Shown here piece by piece: positions 51,701-64,000 of a stretch of DNA of 64,000 nt. The notes below the pieces were generated by a model that searched no databases, was not told where the DNA came from, and saw only the letters and a list, made by a program, of their open reading frames with translations. This DNA comes from Montifringilla adamsi. Taxonomy: Eukaryota; Chordata; Aves; Passeriformes; Passeridae. Made by a program: the position numbers and the translations under genes. Position 1 is the first letter of the stretch. Each line of letters opens with the position of its first letter. The DNA is taken from the NCBI GenBank assembly GCA_017590115.1, contig JAGGNK010008337.1, forward strand, positions 6,067,609 to 6,131,608, in the 5' to 3' direction.

Positions 51701-54354
51701 TTTTGTATGTTATTAATCTATAGCAATGGTCTCTCAAAAGCAAGCAAGCAGGTCATCACAGCTACTCCACTTTCCCTGATCCCATGAAGTTCTGCAAGAG
51801 CAGACAGAGATGAACACCACGACCCAGGTTCAGCTGCTGATCAGGGACAGAACTGAGAATTCTGCAAGTGTTAAAGCAAATAATGGCCTCAACATTCAGC
51901 CTTGCTCTGGAGGAGCTACAGTTACAAGTGAAGAACACTTTTTCTTCGGCATCTTTTGTAAATTAAAGCTCTCCTGTGATGAAGATTGTTTCTTCCAGAT
52001 CATGGGAATGAAGTTGTTCACTTCTGATCCTGTGCTTTTTGTCCCTCATTTGTAGTTACTGCACAGAACCATTCTAGCACAGATTCAACACAAAGCTGTA
52101 AATGAAGTGTTTTATTTACACTTACCCAGCTGAAGGATGAACCAGCTGCTCATCAGATGTTCTGCATTCACACTCTTCCACAGCAGAGAAACCATTACCA
52201 GCTTCATTGTTTACATCAGCTTTCAAAGGCTTAGAACTTGGGTCTAAACACTGACTGTGGTGTGGTGTAACCAATAAAGGGCTTCAGCATCCCCCAGTTT
52301 CAACAGAGGGCAGTTAAACAATTCTAAACCTTCTTGTGCACTGTGTGAGTGAAACTCTGACCTTTGCAGGTCAACAGTCTACAGATCACCTCGGCCACTG
52401 GACTGTCAGCTTGTGTACAGAGCGTGGTGGAAGTGAAGCTGTTGGCCACTCTGCTTCTGCTATGTATCCCACTAAACTCCAAATATAATAAGCACTAAAT
52501 GAAGCCTGCTTTTCATTTCATGCACCATTATGTGGTGAATGTTTAAGCACAAGCTGTCTCATGTCAGAGGTCTTTATATTTCATGATACATTAAGTTACA
52601 ACATCTATATTGAATTTTTAAAGAAGCTGCAAGAGAAAACACCTGCACTTCAAAACTTTACAGGTAAGATTTTAAGAAATGAAATAACTGAGGATACCAC
52701 AGACCAATAAAATCCCAAAGCTTTTGACATGGAGAAGCATAGGGAGGACCTATACAAATCCTTGTGGAACATCACCATGTTGTATTTATGAAACTTCAGG
52801 ATCACTTAATTCTCTTCTGAAATCTTTCTCTTTGTTTCATGGAGAAGCATAATAATGCTTCCATAGTCTGTTTCCCCCGCTAGAAAACCACAAAGGATAC
52901 TACAAAGCTCAGAGTGATATAGCACCAAAAGAAACTCTCAAGTACTATAAAGTAACTGTAACACTGTGCAATGCCAGTCACAGTCTTGTTTCTGTTGAAG
53001 TATGAGGCTTTTACCTCCCCAGCAAGCATAACCAGTAATCAGGAAATTAATTTTCTGTGATTCCTAGATGTCCAAAATCCTGCTCAGAAGAGAGGATTTT
53101 GACACTAGATTTCTAGAAGAGAAAGTGTCAGCATTACTCTTCTGCTATTACCTTGCTGCAGACTTCACTCAACTGAAGTGCAGTTTAAAAATTCAAGACT
53201 AGAGAAACACATCTCCACTAAGGAAAGAACAAATATCAGATTCCAACTATGTCTTTCAGCTCATTATTTTCTAATACTTCATAAGAAGTTCTAAAGTACC
53301 ATTGGTAATGCTGCCATTGTTAAGAGCCCAGATTTCCTGCCAATGAGATGACACAAATATTTACTCTAAGTCTACATAAGAGTCTACAAACACAAACTTG
53401 GCTGCATTTGAAAGGAATGATGAGTAACAAAATCCTCCCTTCTTCTGTCTGGAAGGTACTTGTGTTTACAGAACACCATTCCTTAACTGTGAACCAAGCC
53501 TTCTGCACTCTTTGACTAAAGATATGGCGCCCATTCCATTTACAAAAAGTCTATATTTAATTTCTCTCACCTCTGATTCAACCATCAGTTGTGCATTCTC
53601 CACAGTAAGCTGGCTCTGAGAAAGGATGAGAGAAGCACATCTGACATGAGTTTGCTCATCACCTGCTGTTTAAACAGCACTCAATGTCTAAGCCAGGCAT
53701 TCCCTAGCTGGAAGGATTCCCAGGACTCTGCAGAGACTCAGAGAATCCTGTAAACAGGAAGCACCAATCTGATGGCAACTGCCAAAATCAGCTGTTCATT
53801 CCTCTGATACAAGTAACACACATTTTGACTTCTGATAAAACATTCTAGCTCAGCTTTGTTAAAAGCTGGGGTTTTTTTTCCCAATGCCTTGGTCCATTAT
53901 AATTCTGGTGACATTTTGACAAGACCACAAAGCAGGGCTCTAAGGAAGGCAAGGAAAGCATCCATGCCACCAGCAAGGAGTCTATTACCCCATTTTATCC
54001 TGATGTTTCACAGTAAGGAATTCTGCACCATACCATACATCCTGTGCTATCAACTAGCACATCACTTATGAAAAATCACAGCAAAAACCTATTTAGTATA
54101 AACCTACAATTTTTAAGTGCAATGCATGTTTTTAACTGTTGCACTGTATTTGCCACATGTAACTTTGCATTCCATCTCCAGAACTGCCAAGATTGCCAAA
54201 ATTTCTCTACCAGCTACAAACTCAATACTACGTCACATGCAACCAGCAAGATGTATATGGATTTTGATGTTTTCCTCCATCAGCCTTCATTCACAGGATT
54301 GAGCACAAGCTAAGCACAAACTAGAGTTTATGTTTTCTAATCCAAGCATTTCAC

Positions 54355-54702
54355 CTACACAAAAAACAAAGGTGGTAGTATCTCTTTTCCCCATATAGGC
54401 ACTGCCCAGAGTATAACTGAGTATAACTGAATACTACTGAGTATAACTGAGCAGATACTACAATTTCTTTCAAATTTTCTTTTCATGAAGAGCATTAATT
54501 TAATCCTGTCTCTCACTCTTTTCACTTTCTGCTGTTTAGCTGGATTTAGTGTTTTCCCAAGGCAATAATACATCTCACTGATATCCTGGTACCTCTGTCT
54601 GTGCAGCTCCTCCTTCGCTGCAATTGATAGTTCAGGTGCAACAAATTCTTCAGCAGCATTCAATAGGCTCTTATCTCCAACAGAAACATTTTCACATTTC
54701 CA
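54355..54702 (-). other. Unrecognised coding-like open frame in a TASP1 intron
   Basis: On the minus strand the frame is open from a TAG at 54703-54705 to a TAG at 54355-54357. Its first two thirds look like real protein: a mixed acidic part (SLLNAAEEFVAPELSIAAKE) followed by a Lys/Arg-rich helical part (NPAKQQKVKRVRDRIKLMLF, then MKRKFERN). Low-complexity sequence from the decamer repeat follows. The preceding TTCTTTAG is acceptor-like and a weak GT lies at 54460-54461, so a 241-base exon is conceivable. In the TASP1 frame (phase 1) it would hit a stop after three codons, so it is not a coding cassette of TASP1. It may be an unrecognised retrocopy fragment or chance. There is no ATG start at its beginning. 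Confidence 0.25.
54411..54450. repeat. 10-bp tandem repeat (four copies)
   Basis: GTATAACTGA occurs twice, then ATACTACTGA, then GTATAACTGA. Confidence 0.9.
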
Positions 54703-56253
54703 CTAAAGAACGCAATGCATACATCACATAGGAGCCAGCTCACATTTAATATGCAAAGTGGTGGCAAAACACATTTGCATTAAACAGCAAAACAAGAATT
54801 GCTGATTTTTTGCTAATCATTACCAAACCTAACAAAGGAAACCCAGAAAACTCAAAGCAACTCAAAAGAAGGCACCTTTAACTAAAACAAATTCAATTTT
54901 GGGCTTTTATCAGCCAGTCCCTATTAATTACTTCATCAGTAACTTCCCATCTTGTGTGCGTACATGCATTAATATGAAATTGCAGAAGGCTACATAAAAT
55001 TTGGGTTTGCTTCTAGCACTCTTAGAAAAAACAGCAGAATAAATTTTAAGAGCATGAACTAAAGATCTGACTTTCCTAAAGTTAGGCCACTTGCATACAA
55101 CATCTGCAAAGCAGTTTAGAAATTAGCAAATCTATCACAAGCATCCTTCCTAAACATTCTTTTGGGTACACAAACTCCTAATTTTGTGCCACTATGCACT
55201 GGAATGAGTGATTAAATAGAAAAAGCTACATTTTTGCTGCTTGGATTAGAATCTTTTTGGCGAACACACAGAATGTTCTGCACTCTTACAACACCTAGAA
55301 ATGACCACAGTGCAGCAGCAGATTATCAAGGGCAGTCTTCCAATGCAAAGGTGACTTCCCTTCAAACAGTCAAATGTCAGAAGCAGAAACTAACACTAGA
55401 AAAAGAAATCAAGAAGTTGCAATGCACAGCTTGCCAAGACCAAAGGTATTAGTCCCTGGGACCCCAAAAAGTGTGTACATGCCCCTCTAAAGTATCACAA
55501 AATGAGCTCTTGAAACAGCATCCAAGTATTATGTTGTCCATAAGAAATTTTCAAGATGAAAATTGTCTGTAGATTCTAAAGCTTGAAAAATTTTTAGGGG
55601 TTATGAAAACACTGTAAGTCAACATATATGACAGAAGCTTCACTGTAATTTTCAAAAGGGCAAGATTTTATTGTTATTTTAAAAATCCACTTTCATACTT
55701 TGCTTATGATTTGAGGAAAGAAAAAAAGATCTACATTTACAAGAAATTGAAGATATATTACACAATTCTCTTAAATCAAATAGTTTTTTTTAACAAGTAT
55801 ATTTCACTTTTCCAAGAAATTAATTTTATTATGCAAATAGCAAACCAGAATCTGCCTGTCCAAAGCATTTAATTAGAACAAGAAATGGTTTTGAGGTATA
55901 CTATTTTTAAAAGGGTTAACATGATGAATAATTTTTACTAATGCTCCTAACCCATCAATTCTAAAATATGCAATTGTACACCACAGCCCATGATTCAGAC
56001 AGGAAATTCTTTCTTCAAACCTCTCCGGGTATTCTATGACTCACATAACAATTGAGGTATTTCCAAGGGTTTTCCTTTAAATATCCTAATATATTCTTCT
56101 GTAGTTTAACATTTTTCAGATGTAACACAAGACTAAATCTGAAGCCAACTGCAATACAAGGCTTCAACAGAAATCACAAGAATAAGTATATTTAATAGAG
56201 TTACTTGCATTTTCAGCTAACCTGCATTTAGGCAATTTGGGCCATGTACTTAC

Positions 56254-56364
56254 CAATAAACTTGTTTTGCATAGTCTCTAGGAGAGCTTGGTGGGCATCC
56301 TCTGTTTGCAAAGCACACGAACATTCTCTGGCCAGTATGGTCCGGACAAGGTGCTCTCCACAAC
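56254..56364 (-). CDS. TASP1: Taspase-1 internal coding exon
   Basis: The 111-base exon lies between acceptor TTTCTCTAG and donor ATTG|GTAAGT. After completing a split Gly codon it encodes CGEHLVRTILARECSCALQT, then EDAHQALLETMQNKFI, leaving one G for the next exon. GCGEHLVRTILARECS is a signature of the taspase-1 beta subunit near the active-site core of the Ntn-hydrolase fold. The catalytic threonine itself is encoded further upstream, outside the window. Both introns are phase 1. Confidence 0.97.
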
Positions 56365-57684
56365 CTAGAGAAATATTAAGGTTGGGAATAGTCAAAATAC
56401 AGTTATCACTTTGAAGAAACCCTGTAATTCATTTATATCATCACATTAATTCGGCTGTGATGATGCAAAACAATGACAGTTTCTTCATAGTGATGCAAAT
56501 GACAAGCTTCTGCCACACATTTTTGTTTTTTAAAAAGGTTGACACAAAGTCACTCAAAAATTCAAGTAAGTAAGTGGTTTTCTCACAGCTTGCCTAAAAT
56601 TTCGACTCCACAAAGTCAGAAACCAAACAAAAATTAAACAAAAATTACAGAAAGAAGAAACAGCAACACGGTCTCTGACTTAGCATCTCTATCCAGATAG
56701 AATCCTCTTACTAATCATTCTCCTGGGAATGACCCTTGCATGTAACTCTTCAAACTGAAAACAACTCCAGCGACACAGTAACTCCTTTTGCATGACAGAA
56801 TATTCTACTCATTCCATCTGATTCAGTCTTTTTGCAAAAAAGAAAACATGAATTCAGCCGTGCTTTTTTTGCCAAAGTGGCTGGTCACCAGACTCCTAAT
56901 ACAAATTCTTTTAATTTTTAAAGGTTTGTCCTTAAGAAACTAAAAAGCTCCTGCAAACAATCACTTATTGCCTCAGTGCTTTCTGTACCTATCCTCTGAA
57001 ACCTATTTTTGGTGAAGACAAGCAGGTCATTACTGCTACTCTTGTTCTGTAGGAACACTTTCACACCTGCTCTTTTTTCTCCTACACCCTTTTCCCTTCC
57101 TGTACTGTGCTTTGGGACACACAGCTGCAGCAAATGGCACCATGAATGTTTACTGGACCAGCTGGGCTTGTTGGACAGAAAATTCATTGCTGATACCTTC
57201 TCCACCAAGGTCTACTTATGCATCCTGTTTGTTGACATTTAACCTTAATGGCAGGGAAGCAGACAAAGCAGCTAGAAGAGGTTTAACCAAGAGTAAGGTG
57301 AATTGTTTTATCCGGTTAGGAAAGAAAAAAATACAACTAATGTAGAGTTGCGGTAACAATGATCTTAAATTATCGAAACCCAAGTGGCCACATTTCAATC
57401 AGATTTGTAACTTATCAGGACCTAAAACTGCATTAGACACCAGAATATACAGAGAGAAGTGAGATACAGTGTGTTCACAATTATATATGTAAATATTTTT
57501 AGCATATTTCTCATTAAATACAACGAGATGATGTAAGCACTGGAATAATTTTTAAAAAAATCTGCTATAATACAGGTACAGAACTTCATAAATACACCTA
57601 CATAGCCTCCAGAAATAAATTTATGGCTGGAAACAATCTAGTTGCTTCCAAGTGGCAGGGAGCTGGAGCTGGTAGACATCAGAC

Positions 57685-57789
57685 CTAGGCTGGCTTCAGA
57701 CAAAGGCAGCTCAGTCTCCACGGGTAACTCGCACTTCACTGGAAGCACTAACAAGCCCAGAACAGAGACACTGGCTGAAGCCAGCCTAG
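57685..57789. repeat. 15-bp perfect inverted repeat with a 75-bp spacer
   Basis: CTAGGCTGGCTTCAG at 57685-57699 is the exact reverse complement of CTGAAGCCAGCCTAG at 57775-57789. The pairing does not extend on either side. Confidence 0.85.
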
Positions 57790-60604
57790 ATGTGGCATAA
57801 AGAAAAATTTAATAATTAAACCCAACCCAAAGTGGCTCCAGTGCAGCCTGCTGAGTCTCTCCTCACTGTGCATATGCTGAGTTTAGAGCACTGACTGGTG
57901 CGGGTACAACAGGGCACAAACACGTCGGCAGGTCCGGCACTGTGTGCTGCAGTGACTCACAGACTGATTTCCAGTTCTTCTCACCATTTTAAACCCTAAT
58001 GTGGGAACCTTCTCAAAGAATCTCCCTCTCTGGCTACTTGACACACAATTATGCCCTTCCCTTTAAATGCACAGTGAGTTTTCACTGTTCTTCAAAGACT
58101 TAAACAGAACAGGAAAAAAAATTACCCCCCTTATTTTCAAGATGAAAAAAAAAACCCTCAAACCCCAAAACAAAACAAAACAAAAAAACCAAAAACAACC
58201 CAACCAAACAACACCCTCTGGAGCACTATAGATGCATTAGAGGTCAGAGAATCAGCCCAGAGACCAAATTGCTGAAAAACTGTACACACATCCCAAAATC
58301 CTGCTACATTCAATTTTCACAAAAATACCTTGGTCTTCAGTTATGTGTCCCTGCTAATGAAAAGTGTCTCCTGATTAATACAATTCAGCAAAAATGAGTT
58401 GTTTGAAGTGGGACGCTTTGGCATTGAATCTACATACAATTGGCACAACAGAAACACAAAAAATTCTTTGTATAGCAAACAGACTGAGTAAAATCCAGTT
58501 ACAAATTCAGAGGAAAATGAAAGAGCCAAAATACTACAATTACACAGCCAAGGGAAGTCGTTCTAGAGAGCACAAGGGAAAAAGTGTTCACGGTTGAAGT
58601 GTCCTGGTTAGGAGATAATCTTCAAGAGTCTCATGCAATACAGCAACCTCAGCACCAGCTTACAGCAGGGTCTGTCTATACATTTGCCTCATTATATCCA
58701 CACTTTGAAGCTTCTGTCCGCAACAGAACTGTGAGTTACCTACTATTTATTCCAAAGTGATGGATGAAGAACAGGAAAAAACCCCACAAGATGCATTTCA
58801 CTCATAGATCACAACATGGACATCACTTTTTTAAAACTAGGAAGCTTTAATCACTATGAAGTTTTGCTGTAAAGAATAAAACTAAACAGGCATATGCTCG
58901 AGCAATAACTGAGAAAGCTGGTTTTTTTTCTTGAAAAAACCTCCTAGTACCTTTAAAATATAACATGTAACACCTTTAAATATAACTATATGAATAAGAA
59001 GCAGGGAACTTAGAAGAGGAATCAAACAAATGAGACACAGAAATCAGAGTGAGCCTATGTATCTTCAGTGCATCAAGTAATAAAACCAGATGTTACTACT
59101 TCACAATTTTCAAGCATTTCCTAAATTGGAATTAAAAAAATAAAACAATGGCCATTTTTTAGCATGATGTGTAATGTTATTTCCCCCCCAAGAGAATGAC
59201 TTTATTGAAGAGTTCCCATAACATCAAGTCTGCTCCAAAAAAAATTCAGAGAGAGAAAACTTAATATGGGTTAAGAACAGCTGCAGCCCACATCCCTATG
59301 CAGGATCAACCATAAGGAAAGCAGCTTTGAAATTCTACTAACACATCACACATCTCTACATCCCCACAGACAAAGTCATTCCTTTTTGTCATATTTATGT
59401 CAACCTATAAGGCAACAAACTTACAGACTGTTGCTGGCAGTGTATGTAAAAATCTTTCAGCACTTCACTTGCTGGCAGTCTGCAGGGACAGATAACTAAG
59501 GAAAACAATTCCCCCATTTGCAAAAGAAAAATTTGTTACTGTAGTTTTTGATGTAAGAACATCTATTTTTGAAGAATGAAAAAAAAACCCTAAGCAGTCT
59601 GTCACATACTTTGACCAGATATAGGCTAAGAAAAAGAACTGAACTTTCTATCATCTCAAGTCAGAACCAAATTTCTTGCAGGTTTAGCAGATCTCTATGT
59701 CTGTATAGCCTTGAACACTGTAGATAATACTGGGACCAGGCACAAATTTATTGCATACATTACTAGAGCAATCAAAACTGATTTGTAACTTACAACATAA
59801 AGTTGTGGGTTCAAATTTATAGTTCCAGTCACTTTAGTCTAACCGCCAGCATTAGCCAACTTCCAAAAAAGTTGTATTAACAGGACTCAAGACAGCAATT
59901 CCAGTGAAAGCTACTTAAACACATTTCCAAATCAAGCACACAAGTTGATGAAAATGTAAATCTGATTAATGTGCTTAACTATCTCATATTATACTACATT
60001 AAACTGCAAGTGTTAACACATTTGGCATTTCTTTCACTGAATAGTACTAACAAGTACAACCAAACCAAGAGGAACTCCCACTAAGAATTTTCCAATTCTA
60101 CATTAAAGTCTCAAATACATTTGTTTTAGTAACTTTCTTGTAAACAAGAGTTAAAATCATTTTATTATCCTTTCCCAGTTATGATGATGACTTCTTCAGT
60201 ATCCTGAAGCTCATTATATTTCAGAGATGAATATTTTGCAATGACAGACAAATGCTTCCCTAAGATTTCACACGAGTGACTCAAATGCAGATGACTGGTT
60301 GGAAAAATTTACTGGGTTAAATTAGAGCTTCACATTGAAATAACTTTCATATAGTAAACAAATTATTTTCCTAACACAGTAATGTTCTGCAAACACCATG
60401 TTGCCTACTTGTAACTCCTCCACTGACAAAAAGTCTACTGTTGGAACTGCTGTTGTCCATGTTTGCAGGGCTAAGTACAATTAACTGCCTTCCTCTAGGA
60501 TTGCTTCTGGCAAAGGCAAAAACACTTCTAACAGAAAACAAAAAGTTTATAGAGACTATTTTGATAAATCATGCCTGACAAAGTTGGTGACCTTCTACAA
60601 TGAG

Positions 60605-60822
60605 GTTACAGCACTGGAGGGTACTATGAGGGTGGTGAGATACTGGAACTGGTTGCCTGGGGAAGTTCTGAATGTGCCATCCCTGGAAGTGTTCCTGGCC
60701 AAGCTGGATGGAGCTCTGAGCTAACAGTTTGAGTGGAAGGTGCTCCTGCCCATGGCAGGAACTTTTAAGATCTCATCTTTAAGGTCCCTCCCAACCCAAA
60801 CCACTCGAAGATCCTACGAAAA
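60605..60822 (+). mobile_element. CR1 LINE 3' fragment
   Basis: CTGGTTGCCTGGGGAAGTTC, GCCATCCCTGGAAGTGTTCC, GGCCAAGCTGGATGGAGCTC, CCTGCCCATGGCAGGAAC and AAGGTCCCTCCCAACCCAAA are, in order, the 3' part of a CR1. About 215 bases, inserted in TASP1 intron in antisense to the gene. Confidence 0.92.
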
Positions 60823-61034
60823 ATAAACTAAAACAGACAGATATTTTGATGCAAGTTTCTAGCTTACTAAATTAAGGGGAGAGAATATACAGATTCCTAA
60901 AGGCTCCAGGCATTGATGGCAACAGATTCCTATGGCAAGGGAAGGAAAGAAGAATGAGGCTTAATAGCCACAACACCTTGATTTTGTAAACAAACTACAA
61001 ACCCAAACAAAATGCTAAAATATCCCAGAAAACC

Positions 61035-61239
61035 TGTATTCAATCAGAAGCTTCTATTCCTGCCTGAAAATTACTTGAAGATCATATACAAAATCACTTG
61101 AAGATCATACAGAAACACCAAGACTGATTTTCAGAGACACATATCTTGTGTATTCAATCAGAAGCTTCTATTCCTGCCTGAAAATTACTTGAAGATCATA
61201 CAGAAACACGAAGACTGATTTTCAGAGACACATATCTTG
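61035..61239. repeat. Nested tandem duplication (114- and 91-base units)
   Basis: TGTATTCAATCAGAAGCTTC opens both units (61035 and 61149) and CAGAGACACATATCTTG closes both. The first unit has an extra 23 bases from an internal repeat of ACTTGAAGATCATA. Otherwise the units are nearly identical. Confidence 0.95.
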
Positions 61240-62093
61240 GATTATGTCACAATACAGTTTTAATGCAGTGTTTCTTTCAAACTGCCAGGCAGACCAACAG
61301 TGAAACAGAACTTCACTTTTCTGTGGGTACTGAAATGTGATAATAATACACTTTTACCTCCAATTCAAATACTCCTCATTGATTACTACATGAATTGCAC
61401 AAGAACAGTCTAGGAATCTACAACCTTTTTCATCATAGTCTCTTTTTCTTATGTTATCCTACTATAATTTAGCTGTAGTCCCCCTGAGTTACTCCTTCAG
61501 CAGTAATTTGTCAGTTAGCCTATGCACAACTTTCATAACAACCATGTTACTAGGGGGAAGGAGGGGTTGTGATGTTTTTGGGTTTATTTTTTATGATTGT
61601 TAACATCTTCAACTTTTAGGTATTAGATACTATTTTACATTGCATACAATTCTGAAAAAAGGTAAGAAATCTGAGCTATAATTTTTAAATGTTAATCTTT
61701 CTGTACCAAACAGCAACTAATATTCAATTCACAGGATATACAAACCTTAAGTTGCTACAGACTTGGATCTTTCATTTGAGCTTCATGCAAGAAACTAAGG
61801 ACTAAATCACTGGGTTTTTTCCTCAGCATAGTGACTTCTCAAGAAGATTTCTAATGCTTGAAATAACCACAACAAGAGGAGAAAGAACCCAGCACAATAT
61901 AAGCTGAACATCCCATACAATGTGTGCTCTGAAACTTATAATGCTCCTCCAATGGAACCAAGATGGCAAACGAAAGGAAAGCCTTGTGCAAAGCCAGGGC
62001 CTCCGAGCAGCATGTCAGAGAGAAATTGTTTTTCTGCTTCTTTTGATGGGAGATGCTTTCAAGTCAGGAAATTAGAAACAGGTGTGCCAGAGG

Positions 62094-62119
62094 GCACACA
62101 CAAACACACACACACACAC
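62094..62119. repeat. (CA)n microsatellite
   Basis: CA dinucleotides with one AA interruption near 62103. Confidence 0.9.
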
Positions 62120-64000
62120 CCCACACTGAAAAACACGCGTTTTCAATTTTCAGACATGAAAGAGGCTCCTGTTGAATGGAAGGAGAAATGAAAATCGAGT
62201 TTGCTTTCTGCGAGCCACAAGCAGAGAGCTTGTGGAGCTTTGACAGGCTGCAGGAGCCTGTCTAGCTATGAAACACACAGTACCTCAGCACAAAGTGTTG
62301 GAACTTGTTTTAAAGGAGTACAGAATGGAAACTTGCATTACTCATATACAGTCAAGAATGGAAAAATTCATCTAGTTTACTCCACTGCCAAAGTATGACT
62401 TTCTGCTTTACAGAAGCTGAAGACAGAAGTTACAGGTTATCTGAATTTTATCATCTAGTCTATGCAGCAGAGTCTGAACCTGGCCCTGTTGTTAAGCTTT
62501 GATGTTATTTTCAGTTCAATAGTAGGCCCTAAAGTATCAGCTAACAAGTTAAAGAACTACTATTTCTGCTCTATTTCCCGGATAACTTCTAGTTATGCCT
62601 AATGGAAATACTGTGAAACCTGTATTTCAGTAAGCTCTGCTCATCATTTCCAGCATCTCTAGAAAGATCTGAGTAAAACCTTGCACGGCAGTGATTTAAA
62701 AAACAAAATACAGTACAATATAAATATTTAGTTGGCAAGACACTGATACAGGTAGATACATATTGGAAAAAAAATTTTAATGCATAACTCTCAGAAGACA
62801 AAATGCTGCAGTCTAGCAGAATGCACCAGAGTGTTATATTAAAGTAACATAATTTTAGGGTTTTTTTTTTCTCCTATCAGAAAGGATAGGAGCTGTATCT
62901 TGTCTTCATACTAGCAGGGGAAACTTATAAGTTACTGACCTACTGCCAGAAAAAACACCTGCAAACAAAGTCTTGTCCAATTCCTAAAGCATTGATCCTA
63001 CAGGGCTCAATGGAGCACATTCCTGCTGCAGACAGACTGCCCTTAGATGATTTACCTACTAAGAAAATGCAATGGAAATTTTCCAAAAGGTTGAAACTTT
63101 AGTAAATTTGGGCAGGTTTCAAAGATAACAAAAAAAATTCAACATGCAGACACACTCACGTCTAAAGAACCTTCTAAGGAAAGGTAGGAAAACACGTCTC
63201 TGACTTTTAATATGGGAAAAATAAACTAAAATCCCTCCAAAAAACAACACACTCAGCTTTTCTACAATTTTACAGATAAGAAAAAAAACGGTTTGAGAGA
63301 TAAGGATTCATTCATTTGGCATTCTAAGTTCTAAACAGTGGTAAATGGCAGATAAATTATTTTAAAAGCTTTTTGTTTGAGTTACTATGAACAAAAAGAA
63401 TTTGAGATGTATCTCCAAAAGAGGTTAGAATCAAGAAAAAACGCAGGTCCCTTAAAGAGAATGTACTTTTTACATTCTTCATTACATTTAATACATTTTG
63501 AAAGATTAATTTCAGTTAAGCTGTAAAGAAAGAAGCAAACACTTTTTCCTAGGCCTTCCTCAGAAGCTTTGCTGCTACTGATCTCTGTAAAAACCCTACA
63601 CCTCTCCAAAGTACATCACTTCTGTCATATAAAACTTACAGGTAAGAAAGTATGTAAGTAGCTTATGTGTTTGCTAACTAAAGGAAGCTACAACTTCCAC
63701 AAGCCTGTGCACCTTCAAGCCTCATAGATATTATAACATCAAGTCCAATTAAAATTTCAAGAGGCAAAAAGCCCTCTGATTATTGCATCCATCCAGTTCT
63801 GCTTCCCAGCAAGCCTTCCAAAGGCAATTCAACCACTGTGATCATTCTGAGGACAAACCCCTCAGCTGTGAACACTGCAGTACTGTGTTTTATTGATTAG
63901 CTTCTCCATGCTACCATTCCCACAAATCATTTCTGCCTTGGGCTTCCTTTCCCTTCTCCCAGACTCATGGTGGTGCAGAGTTAGCTCACACACCACATGC

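Larger units (their letters stand above)
48733..56253 (-). other. TASP1: TASP1 intron (about 7.5 kb)
   Basis: Donor ATTG|GTAAGT to acceptor TTGGCCAG. The intron is AT-rich. It contains an unexplained coding-like frame at 54355-54702 (listed separately) and the decamer array at 54411-54450; nothing else was recognised. Confidence 0.85.
56365..64000 (-). other. TASP1: TASP1 intron (at least 7.6 kb, continues beyond the window)
   Basis: The next expected exon (encoding the stretch up to the Ser before GCGEH) was searched for on the minus strand and not found, so the intron continues past 64000. It contains a CR1 fragment, a nested tandem duplication, a CA repeat and a 15-bp inverted repeat. Confidence 0.8.

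Noticed and set aside
56918..57208. 96-codon minus-strand frame near TASP1 exon 56254-56364
   Set aside because: No recognisable domain, no splice signals of quality, and not part of the taspase-1 sequence.
59400..59480. Possible additional TASP1 exon ending at a GTAAG on the minus strand near 59430
   Set aside because: The last codons superficially resemble the expected Tyr-Ser-Thr-Ala stretch, but the upstream sequence lacks the conserved residues of that exon, and the frame does not fit.

Overview
This is vertebrate nuclear DNA from a bird, most likely a songbird. Genes have introns with GT/AG borders, there are many CR1 LINE tails in both orientations, one element joins an isoleucine-tRNA-like head to a CR1 tail (the TguSINE1 design known from zebra finch), and three LTR copies resemble abundant passerine endogenous-retrovirus LTRs. 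No prokaryotic or viral gene organisation is present.

Two protein-coding genes are supported and they converge tail to tail. On the + strand, positions 1-802 are the end of the last ISM1 (isthmin-1) intron, 803-1320 is its last coding exon (the AMOP domain and stop codon), and the 3' UTR runs to about 2665. On the - strand, positions about 33385-64000 are the 3' half of TASP1 (taspase-1, threonine aspartase). Four coding exons were found by reading the complement: 56254-56364, 48622-48732, 44934-45007 and the terminal exon 34777-34872, followed by a 3' UTR of about 1.4 kb. Reading frame and intron phase agree across all four (phase 1, 1, 1, 0). Exons further 5' lie beyond position 64000. ISM1 next to TASP1 in convergent orientation matches human chromosome 20p12, so this is conserved vertebrate synteny. 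The two proteins are unrelated in function: one is a secreted signalling protein, the other an intracellular protease.

From 2.7 to 33.4 kb is an intergenic gap of about 30.7 kb. Its first 26 kb is comparatively GC-rich and holds nearly all the mobile elements: CR1 tails near 2.9, 8.7, 9.7, 11.3, 23.3, 25.4 and 25.6 kb, LTRs at 12.7, 18.9 and 22.6 kb, and the SINE at 16.8 kb. From 26 kb on the sequence is AT-rich and almost free of recognisable transposons; it contains small tandem duplications, microsatellites and hairpin-forming AT-rich tracts.

I found no undescribed multi-gene system. The items most worth checking are three unrecognised coding-like minus-strand frames (54.4-54.7 kb inside a TASP1 intron, 5.3-5.5 kb, and 2.9-3.0 kb next to a CR1 tail), a nested inverted-repeat cluster at 47.3-47.4 kb, and two related LTR copies whose similarity continues past the LTR end.
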